From positions 1 through 5,648 of the forward strand of contig CAMDPJ010000157.1 of NCBI GenBank assembly GCA_945903925.1: DNA of 5,648 nucleotides, in the 5' to 3' direction. Positions within the stretch are counted from its first letter, which is position 1. Each line of letters starts with the position of its first letter. The position numbers and the translations under genes are program-made. Source of the stretch: Chryseobacterium gleum. GTDB lineage: Bacteria; Bacteroidota; Bacteroidia; Flavobacteriales_C; GCA-002722245. Under the pieces are notes generated by a model. The model worked only from the letters and a program-made list of their open reading frames with translations, was not told where the DNA came from and made no database searches. Below are positions 1 to 5,648 of this stretch, in pieces.

Positions 1-3000
1 TACGACTTGCCGGAAAATGCTACTTATGTAGTTGGTGAAAACGACGGTACATTTGATGACAATGACTTCGTCTTATTTTATGCCAATGGCCCGCACTTTT
101 GGCAATACAACAACACCCTGCAAAGCTACAAGTATCAGGGAAACATCTATTCAGATGTTGCCTACTACTTCATCACTTTCAACAACGGAGCAGGTAAAAG
201 AATAAGTAATCAAAACGAAGAAAACACTACTGCAACAGATTCTACCAGTATCTTTGATGATTTTAGTGCCTACAACAATGACCAAATCAACCTCAATAAA
301 AGTGGGCGGGTGTGGTTTGACAGTCCTTTGAATATTGCCAACCAAGAAAAATCTTACAATTTTTCTTTTCCAAACTTAGTATCGAGCACACCACTGCTGC
401 TAAATTTCGAATTTGCCACACGATCTAACCAAACATCGGGTAACAATGTGTATTTTGATGAAGCAGGCAATACAATTCAAAATTTTTACAACATTAGCGC
501 AGTGTCTACCAATAGCGAAAGTGATTACGCTAGAATAAACACCATCAAAAAATTATCCTACACACCAACTTCGAGTAATTTCTCTATTAAAATGAAATAC
601 GCTCTTCCATTAAATGAAGCCGAATGTTGGTTAAACTATTTAGAAGTTACAGCGAAAAGAAATTTAATTTACTCGGGAAGCATTTTGAGTTTTCGAGACA
701 AATCAAAAGTTCAAAATAACGCAGTTATAAAATACAAAATATCCAATGCTAATTCTTCATGTATTTTGTGGGATGTAACAGATCCTTTTGAAATAAAAAA
801 ACAACAGTACACTTATCAAAACGGAATACTTTCCTTTCAACAAAAAGCAGATACACTTAAGGAGTATATACTATTTAATGGAAGTAATTTCTCTTACCCA
901 AATTACATCAAACAAATCAGCAATCAAGATATTCATTCATACTCTCCTGTCGATTATGTTATTGTTAGCGCTCCCGAATTTTTAAGCGCTGCCCAAAAAC
1001 TAGCCGATTTCCATCGCGATAAAAACGCATTATCTGTATTGGTGGTAACACCCGAACAAGTTTATAATGAATTTTCATCGGGCACCAAAGATATTACCGC
1101 CATTCGAAATATGATGCGCTATTTCTATGCAAATGCCAGCTCGAACGCTGAACTTCCTAAATATTTATTGTTGTTTGGCGATGCTAGCTACGACTATAAA
1201 AACCGACCGCAATTGGGAGGAGATTTTGTGCCCACCTTTGAATCTTATGAGTATTTAAGTCTAGCCAATTCATACGCCTCTGATGATTATTATAGTTTTT
1301 TAGACATGAATGAAGGAAATGCTTTTACCAATGATTTAGCAGACATTGGTGTAGGAAGGATTCCAGTAAGCACCCTTGCCGAAGCCGATGGCGTAGTGAA
1401 TAAAATCATTGCATATTCTGGTTATGGAGAACAAAAAACATCTGAATACCCGTCGATTACACCCACTATCAATGCGAGTTATGGAGATTGGAGAAATAAA
1501 ATTGTATTTATTGCTGATGACGGGAGCGATCCATACCAGTATTCAGATTACGACGACCACATTTATGGCTCAGAATCGAGTTTAACTAAAATAAAAAAAC
1601 TCGATAGCAACCTCAATCACCAAAAACTGTACTTTGATGCCTACAAAAAGATAAGCTCGGCCGCTGGCGGCAGATATCCCGATATTGAAAATGGACTAGC
1701 CGAAACCATGAACAAAGGCGCTTTAATTGTACATTATATTGGGCATGGCGGCGAAGCGGGATGGGCAGACGAACGTGTGCTAACAATTGCCAATATTAAC
1801 CAATGGAAAAACTTTAATACCCTTCCGTTTTTCGTTACCGCTACTTGTGAATTCAGCCGTTTTGATGACCCACAAAGAGTCTCAGCAGGCGAACTTGCCT
1901 TATTAAATAGCAATGGCGGGATAGTTGGACAACTAACCACTTCACGATTAGTTTATGGCTCATCAAATCTCGATTTTACAGATAATTTTTACGACAGCTT
2001 ACTCGTCAATAATGGCTACTCTAGGCCAACAATAGGCAACACCATCATGAAAGCCAAACAAACTACTTCAGAAGGTATAAACAATAATAAAAGAAAATTC
2101 TATTTAATGGGTGACCCAGCGATGACTTTGGCGTTCCCTCGCAACAAAATAAAAATTAATGCCATCAATCAAATGAGTGTAAACTCAGGCAACGACACTT
2201 TAAAGGCATTAATGAAAGTGAAAATTGAAGGAGAAGTTCAAAACCAAGACAATCAATTGCTAAGTAACTATAAAGGAATTTTGTACGCTACAATTTACGA
2301 CAAAGTGCAAAAAACTAAAACAATGGATAACAACAATAAAGACTCTGTGCCTTACACCTTACAAAACAGTATTATATACAAAGGAAAAGTAAGTATTTCT
2401 AGCGGTATTTTTAGCTTCGAATTTATTGTACCTAAAGACATCAACTACACCTTTGGTAACGGCAGAATTAGCTTGTATGCCGCCAATGCCAATGAAGATG
2501 CCTGCGGATTTTTTGAAAATTTCCTTGTTGGAGGAACTTCTTCTTTAGGTTTAGCCGACAATAATGAACCACAAATTCGACTCTTCATGAATGATTCCAC
2601 ATTCGTTTATAGAGGACTAACAGATGAAAATCCGAAAATCTATGCTTTAATTTACGATGAAAGTGGTATCAACACCACTGGAAATGCGATAGGCCACAAC
2701 TTGGAAGCCATTTTAGATAATGTAAGTTCAAATCCTTATGTTTTAAATTCTAACTATGAGAGCGATATCAACAGCTATCAGCGCGGTAAAGTAGAATATC
2801 AACTCAACGACCTTGAAGAGGGAACACACCAACTAAGCATGAAGGTTTGGGACGTAAACAACAACTCCTCATCGGCCAACACAGAATTTGTAGTAGCCAA
2901 CTCAGCCGAATTGGCCTTGAGTCATGTTTTAAATTACCCCAACCCCTTCACCACTTCCACCCAATTTTGGTTTGAACACAATTATTTTTCAGGCTTTCTC

Positions 3001-3222
3001 GATGTGCAAGTGCAAATCATGAATATTAACGGACGCATTGTAAAAACCATCAACACAACAATTGACGCAAGTGAGCGTTATAAACCAACTCCAATTGAAT
3101 GGGATGGAAATGACGACTTCGGAGATGCTATTGGCAGAGGCGTTTACATCTATAGAATTAAGGTGAAAACCGACTCTGGGATGTATGCCGAAAAGATGGA
3201 AAAATTAGTAATACTAAAGTAA
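1..3222 (+). CDS. porU: Type IX secretion system sortase PorU (C25 gingipain-like peptidase), 5' partial
   Basis: PorU is the outer-membrane-associated cysteine sortase of the T9SS. It cleaves the C-terminal signal of secreted cargo and joins the cargo to a surface anchor. The frame is open from base 1 (YDLPENATY...), giving 1073 codons before the TAA at 3220. The TTG at position 7 is internal, and the signal peptide and roughly 200 N-terminal residues are probably missing, judged from usual family length. From the left edge, residues 1 to about 316 are the beta-rich N-terminal region with the family-type LFYANGPHFWQYN motif. The gingipain-like catalytic domain runs about 317-712, with GDASYDY at 393, the catalytic His in IGHGGEAGW (codon at 1744, residue 582), the catalytic Cys in TATCEFSRFDDP (codon at 1846, residue 616), and GDPAMTLAFP from 704. 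Ig-like domains follow. The end is a CTD-like domain opening with NYPNPF (2932-2949) and carrying an FlgD-Ig-like WDGNDDFGDAIGRGVYIYR stretch. Both catalytic residues are present and the frame is intact. porV follows 38 bases downstream, which supports the call. Confidence 0.95.
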   Translation, partial: YDLPENATYVVGENDGTFDDNDFVLFYANGPHFWQYNNTLQSYKYQGNIYSDVAYYFITFNNGAGKRISNQNEENTTATDSTSIFDDFSAYNNDQINLNKSGRVWFDSPLNIANQEKSYNFSFPNLVSSTPLLLNFEFATRSNQTSGNNVYFDEAGNTIQNFYNISAVSTNSESDYARINTIKKLSYTPTSSNFSIKMKYALPLNEAECWLNYLEVTAKRNLIYSGSILSFRDKSKVQNNAVIKYKISNANSSCILWDVTDPFEIKKQQYTYQNGILSFQQKADTLKEYILFNGSNFSYPNYIKQISNQDIHSYSPVDYVIVSAPEFLSAAQKLADFHRDKNALSVLVVTPEQVYNEFSSGTKDITAIRNMMRYFYANASSNAELPKYLLLFGDASYDYKNRPQLGGDFVPTFESYEYLSLANSYASDDYYSFLDMNEGNAFTNDLADIGVGRIPVSTLAEADGVVNKIIAYSGYGEQKTSEYPSITPTINASYGDWRNKIVFIADDGSDPYQYSDYDDHIYGSESSLTKIKKLDSNLNHQKLYFDAYKKISSAAGGRYPDIENGLAETMNKGALIVHYIGHGGEAGWADERVLTIANINQWKNFNTLPFFVTATCEFSRFDDPQRVSAGELALLNSNGGIVGQLTTSRLVYGSSNLDFTDNFYDSLLVNNGYSRPTIGNTIMKAKQTTSEGINNNKRKFYLMGDPAMTLAFPRNKIKINAINQMSVNSGNDTLKALMKVKIEGEVQNQDNQLLSNYKGILYATIYDKVQKTKTMDNNNKDSVPYTLQNSIIYKGKVSISSGIFSFEFIVPKDINYTFGNGRISLYAANANEDACGFFENFLVGGTSSLGLADNNEPQIRLFMNDSTFVYRGLTDENPKIYALIYDESGINTTGNAIGHNLEAILDNVSSNPYVLNSNYESDINSYQRGKVEYQLNDLEEGTHQLSMKVWDVNNNSSSANTEFVVANSAELALSHVLNYPNPFTTSTQFWFEHNYFSGFLDVQVQIMNINGRIVKTINTTIDASERYKPTPIEWDGNDDFGDAIGRGVYIYRIKVKTDSGMYAEKMEKLVILK

Positions 3223-3236
3223 GAGCATATTTTAAA

Positions 3237-3244
3237 TATATTTG
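3237..3244 (+). promoter_or_regulatory. Candidate Bacteroidota -7 promoter element upstream of porV
   Basis: TATATTTG matches the Bacteroidota primary-sigma -7 consensus TAnnTTTG and is followed by C, as is common. It lies in the short gap between the porU stop and the porV start, 16 bases before the ATG, so the transcript leader would be only about 10 nt. No TTG or TTTG -33 box is visible at the usual 17-23 base spacing (the region reads through the end of porU), so this half of the promoter is missing or weak. If real, it would let porV be expressed above porU. The motif can arise by chance in AT-rich DNA. Confidence 0.45.
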
Positions 3245-3260
3245 CACAAATCAATCGCTC

Positions 3261-4481
3261 ATGAAAAGTAATTTCCATTTTAAATATAATACCCTATTAT
3301 TCGTTTTAGCGCTATTAACCGCAAACACCCAAGCGCAAAGCAAAGAAACCGACAAACAATTAAAAAGTATAGGTCTAAATCCCATAACTACCTCTGTTCC
3401 GTTTCTATTAATTGCGCCCGATTCCAGAGGTGGAGCTATGGGAGATGCCGGTGTTGCAACATCTCCAGATGCAACCTCTATGCATTGGAACCCTTCAAAA
3501 CTGGCTTTTATCGAAAAGAAATCGGGTATCGCTGTAGCTTATACACCATGGCTTAGAACTTTAGTGCCCGATATTAGCTTAGGGTATTTATCTGGTTTCT
3601 ATAGAATTAGCAAAAAAGGAACTGTTGGTAGTTCTCTTAGATATTTTAGTTTGGGAAAAATTGATTTTACTGATGTCAATGGCGGACCTTTAGGTTCTGC
3701 AACACCCAATGAATTGGCTTACGATATTGGCTATGCACATCAATTGTCGAAAAAATTCTCAGGTGCTTTTACCCTAAGATATATTCACTCCAACCTTACC
3801 GGAAATGTAGACCCAGGATCAAAACCAGCAAACACCATAGCAGCAGACCTATCAGCATATTTCAAAAACAATATTAAAATTTCCGATAAAAAAGGGGAAT
3901 TTGCTGTTGGTTTAAACATATCAAACTTAGGTGGTAAAGTAAGATACTCTGATTCTGGAAAAAGAAACTTTATTCCCATGAACATGAAGTTGGGAACTTC
4001 AGTAAGAATTGATATTGATGATTACAATAGCATTGCTTTTACTTTAGATTTCAACAAATTATTAATACCTACTTTACCCGTTTACCTGCAAACCACCAAA
4101 GGCGGCGACAGCTTAAACTCTGAAGGAACAAAAATCATAGAAGATGGTATGGATCCTAATGTTGCCGTTGCTCAGGCAGTATTTCAATCTTTTCGCGATG
4201 CACCTGGTGGATTTAGAGAAGAAATGCAAGAAATCAATCTTTCAGGTGGTATCGAATACTGGTACGCTAAGCAGTTTGCTTTGAGAACGGGGTACTTCTA
4301 TGAATCGCCCAACAAAGGAAATCGCCAGTACTTCACCATCGGTGCTGGGCTGAAATACAACATTTTTAACCTCGATTTTTCTTACTTGATTTCAATGGCA
4401 AGAAACAATCCTTTAGACAATACCTTACGATTCACCTTATCGTTCAATTTCGACGATATTAAAGCAAAAGAAGAAGAATAG
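3261..4481 (+). CDS. porV: Type IX secretion system outer membrane protein PorV (LptO)
   Basis: PorV is a FadL-like outer-membrane beta-barrel. It binds folded T9SS cargo through its C-terminal signal, collects it from the SprA translocon and delivers it to the PorU sortase. The 406-residue length is normal for the family. The N-terminus is a clear Sec signal peptide: K2 and K8, a hydrophobic core TLLFVLALLTA, and a likely cleavage after TQA (residue 25). The mature start carries the family-type segment LNPITTSVPFLLIAPDSRGG, then AMGDAGVATSPDATSMHWNP near residues 54-73. Many alternating amphipathic strands follow, with an extracellular-type insertion containing SFRDAPGGFREEMQE around 312-326. 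The last strand (LRFTLSFNF) is followed by a short charged tail, DDIKAKEEE. The ATG at 3261 is the only start that gives a proper signal peptide, and there is no Shine-Dalgarno sequence before it. Adjacency to porU is conserved in Porphyromonas gingivalis and flavobacteria. ispF follows after one base, suggesting cotranscription. Confidence 0.95.
   Translation: MKSNFHFKYNTLLFVLALLTANTQAQSKETDKQLKSIGLNPITTSVPFLLIAPDSRGGAMGDAGVATSPDATSMHWNPSKLAFIEKKSGIAVAYTPWLRTLVPDISLGYLSGFYRISKKGTVGSSLRYFSLGKIDFTDVNGGPLGSATPNELAYDIGYAHQLSKKFSGAFTLRYIHSNLTGNVDPGSKPANTIAADLSAYFKNNIKISDKKGEFAVGLNISNLGGKVRYSDSGKRNFIPMNMKLGTSVRIDIDDYNSIAFTLDFNKLLIPTLPVYLQTTKGGDSLNSEGTKIIEDGMDPNVAVAQAVFQSFRDAPGGFREEMQEINLSGGIEYWYAKQFALRTGYFYESPNKGNRQYFTIGAGLKYNIFNLDFSYLISMARNNPLDNTLRFTLSFNFDDIKAKEEE
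4466..4478 (+). promoter_or_regulatory. Purine-rich tract that may serve as ispF ribosome binding site
   Basis: The last codons of porV (encoding the KEEE tail) form an unbroken A/G run, AAAAGAAGAAGAA, ending four bases before the ispF ATG. It is not a true AGGAGG, but it is the only ribosome-binding-like sequence before any start in the window. With the one-base gap it fits translational coupling between porV and ispF. It may simply reflect the codons for a Lys/Glu-rich tail. Confidence 0.25.
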
Positions 4482-4482
4482 C

Positions 4483-4965
4483 ATGACTCCATTTAGAATA
4501 GGCTTCGGCTTTGATGTGCACCAATTGGTAGAAGGCAGAGAGCTTTGGTTGGGTGGTATTAGATTAGAACATACGAAAGGGGCTTTAGGTCACTCAGATG
4601 CAGATGTTTTAATTCACGCTATTTGCGATGCGCTTCTGGGTGCAGCTGCTTTGGGTGACATAGGCAAACATTTTCCCGATACTTCTTCAGAATTTAAAAA
4701 CATCGACAGCAAAATTTTATTGGCCCATGTAGCCGCTCTTTTGGAGAAAGAAAAATACCAAATTGGCAACATTGATGCTACCTTAACCCTTGAAAAACCA
4801 AAAATTGCTCCTCACTTGCCCTTAATGTTATCCACGTTGGCAAAGGTGATGAAAATAGAAGAATCGCAAGTTTCTATTAAAGCAACAACCAACGAAAAGC
4901 TTGGTTACGTAGGAAATGAACAAGGTGTTAACGCTTACGCAGTAGCCCTGATTTACAAATCATAA
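4483..4965 (+). CDS. ispF: 2-C-methyl-D-erythritol 2,4-cyclodiphosphate synthase IspF
   Basis: IspF converts CDP-2-C-methyl-D-erythritol 2-phosphate to the 2,4-cyclodiphosphate plus CMP, in the cytosolic MEP (non-mevalonate) isoprenoid pathway. It works as a homotrimer with a divalent metal at each subunit interface. The 160-residue length is typical. Metal ligands are visible as D11 and H13 in GFDVH and H45 in DVLIHA, equivalent to D8, H10 and H42 of the Escherichia coli enzyme. HSDAD at 37-41 and the LLGAAALGDIGKHFPDT block at 51-67 form the substrate pocket. KATTNEKLG at 133-141 supplies the nucleotide-contacting T135, T136 and E138. The loop after it reads GYVGNEQG, where the E. coli protein has R142 and E144 in GFTGRGEG; here these are N145 and Q147. 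The ATG at 4483 is favoured because MTPFRIGFGFDVH matches the usual family start and it lies one base after the porV stop. The gene is intact and most likely cotranscribed with porV. Confidence 0.97.
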   Translation: MTPFRIGFGFDVHQLVEGRELWLGGIRLEHTKGALGHSDADVLIHAICDALLGAAALGDIGKHFPDTSSEFKNIDSKILLAHVAALLEKEKYQIGNIDATLTLEKPKIAPHLPLMLSTLAKVMKIEESQVSIKATTNEKLGYVGNEQGVNAYAVALIYKS

Positions 4966-5067
4966 TCGCTTCTTTCCACTGACCTTTTCCTCCCTAAGTT
5001 AATTTTGACGCGAAAGCCCTCTTTTTTCTCGCAAAGATTTATATTTTTGCTACTCTTACAATACATT
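4966..5067. other. Intergenic spacer between ispF and pdhA
   Basis: This 102-base gap is the only sizeable non-coding stretch in the window. The + strand is notably pyrimidine-rich from about 4966 to 5030 (CTTCTTTCC, CCTTTTCCTCCCT, CCCTCTTTTTTCTC). Its distal end holds the TAnnTTTG candidate promoter for pdhA. The only hairpin found (GAAAG at 5012-5016 pairing with CTTTT at 5021-5025 over a four-base loop) is too weak for a confident terminator. The spacing and promoter suggest a transcription-unit boundary between ispF and pdhA, by inference. Confidence 0.6.
5042..5049 (+). promoter_or_regulatory. Candidate Bacteroidota -7 promoter element upstream of pdhA
   Basis: TATTTTTG fits the Bacteroidota -7 consensus TAnnTTTG and is followed by C. 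It sits 18 bases before the first pdhA ATG, implying a leader of about 12 nt. The nearest upstream TTTG (5004-5007) is 34 bases away, too far for the usual -33 spacing, so the upstream element is unconvincing. The placement after a 102-base gap and directly before a start codon makes it more credible than a random match. Confidence 0.5.
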
Positions 5068-5648
5068 ATGGCAATGAACAAAACCATGGAGAAAAAGGAA
5101 ACCAAAGAAAAATACGGTAAGGAAACTTATCTTAGATGGTACGAGCTAATGACACTCATTAGAAAATTTGAGGAAAGAGTCGGACACCTATACATTCAAC
5201 AAAAAATTAGAGGGTTTTGTCACCTATATATCGGCCAAGAAGCTATAGTAGCAGGTTGCGAAGCTGTTCTTACGCCCGATGATAAAATGATTACTACCTA
5301 CCGTGACCACGCTCACCCAATAGGAAGAGGAACTCACCCTAAATTCATTATGGCCGAGTTGTTTGGTAAGATTACTGGCGTATCTAAAGGAAAAGGTGGA
5401 TCAATGCATATGTTCGATAAGAAACACAATTTCTTTGGCGGACATGGTATTGTTGGAGCACACATTCCAATGGGAGCAGGTATCGCTTTTGCCGATAAAT
5501 ACAACGGAACCAAACATGTTACCATTTGTTTCATGGGTGATGGCGCTATTCGTCAGGGTGCCTTCCACGAAGCGCTTAACATGGCTATGACATGGAAACT
5601 TCCAGTGATCTTTGTCATTGAAAATAACCAATACGCTATGGGCACTTC
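5068..5648 (+). CDS. pdhA: Pyruvate dehydrogenase E1 component subunit alpha, 3' partial
   Basis: This is the alpha subunit of the thiamine diphosphate (ThDP)-dependent E1 enzyme. It decarboxylates pyruvate and passes the acetyl group to the lipoyl E2, linking glycolysis to acetyl-CoA in the cytosol. The frame is open to the right edge, giving 193 complete codons of a protein usually about 330-350 residues long. Visible E1-alpha features are the opening ETYLRWYELMTLIRKFEERV (about 19-38), the GFCHLYIGQEA segment, TTYRDHAHPIGRG (76-88), GKGGSMHMF (108-116) and FGGHGIVGAHIPMGAG. The ThDP/Mg motif begins GDG at 157-159 and ends with ENNQYAMGT, its Asn pair at 186-187. The phosphate-loop and C-terminal half are outside the window. 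Three in-frame ATGs (5068, 5074, 5086) could start it. 5068 is chosen as the first after the promoter, though none has a Shine-Dalgarno sequence. The pdhA name rather than acoA or a branched-chain E1 rests on overall similarity to the Bacteroidota pyruvate enzyme. A separate beta subunit or a pdhC-type E2 gene is expected downstream. Confidence 0.92.
   Translation, partial: MAMNKTMEKKETKEKYGKETYLRWYELMTLIRKFEERVGHLYIQQKIRGFCHLYIGQEAIVAGCEAVLTPDDKMITTYRDHAHPIGRGTHPKFIMAELFGKITGVSKGKGGSMHMFDKKHNFFGGHGIVGAHIPMGAGIAFADKYNGTKHVTICFMGDGAIRQGAFHEALNMAMTWKLPVIFVIENNQYAMGT

Noticed and set aside
7..9. TTG as an alternative start codon for porU
   Set aside because: The frame is open further upstream to base 1, and the protein would lack a signal peptide and the N-terminal portion expected for PorU. 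The gene is cut by the window edge.
1734..1940. Minus-strand open frame inside porU
   Set aside because: It is antisense to the conserved catalytic His/Cys region of PorU, so its openness is a by-product of that coding constraint.
3229..3288. Direct repeat ATTTTAAATATA at 3229-3240 and 3277-3288
   Set aside because: It is a 12-base, pure A/T match in AT-rich DNA; the second copy encodes part of the PorV signal peptide. Chance is the simplest explanation.
5003..5009. TTTTGAC as a -35-like or -33 box for pdhA
   Set aside because: It is 34 bases upstream of the -7 candidate, well outside the 17-23 base spacing, and no other -10-like element is placed correctly for it.
5012..5027. GAAAG-CCCT-CTTTT hairpin with following T residues as an intrinsic terminator of ispF
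   Set aside because: The stem is only four to five mostly A-T pairs and the T tract forms part of the stem, so it is too weak to call.
5334..5631. Short open frames on both strands overlapping the pdhA start region
   Set aside because: They lie inside the clearly conserved E1-alpha reading frame, which runs to the window edge without a stop. Their translations show no recognisable features.

Overview
The window is AT-rich chromosomal DNA from a member of the Bacteroidota, most likely a Flavobacteriia-like or related environmental lineage. Three things point there. It carries the porU-porV gene pair of the type IX secretion system (T9SS), which is found only in this phylum and close relatives. 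Bacteroidota-type TAnnTTTG promoter elements lie just upstream of two genes. Canonical AGGAGG ribosome binding sites are absent before the start codons. I cannot name a genus from this sequence alone.

Layout, all on the + strand: (1) positions 1-3222, the 3' part of porU, the T9SS C25-family sortase, whose N-terminus lies off the left edge; (2) a 38-base gap with a candidate promoter; (3) 3261-4481, porV, the outer-membrane beta-barrel partner of PorU; (4) 4483-4965, ispF, an enzyme of the MEP isoprenoid pathway, starting one base after the porV stop; (5) a 102-base spacer with a second candidate promoter; (6) 5068 to the right edge, the 5' part of pdhA, the E1 alpha subunit of pyruvate dehydrogenase, cut by the window end. 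No RNA gene, mobile element, CRISPR array or convincing intrinsic terminator was seen.

PorU and PorV work together in the outer membrane. PorV receives secreted T9SS cargo from the translocon and shuttles it to PorU, which removes the C-terminal sorting signal and attaches the cargo to a surface anchor. IspF and PdhA are housekeeping enzymes with no obvious mechanistic link to secretion. Their position next to porUV looks like conserved synteny or shared expression rather than a new pathway.

I do not see evidence for a previously undescribed system here. The points most worth a second look are the tight porV-ispF junction, the two matching short-leader promoters, and a non-consensus residue pair in the IspF C-terminal loop.
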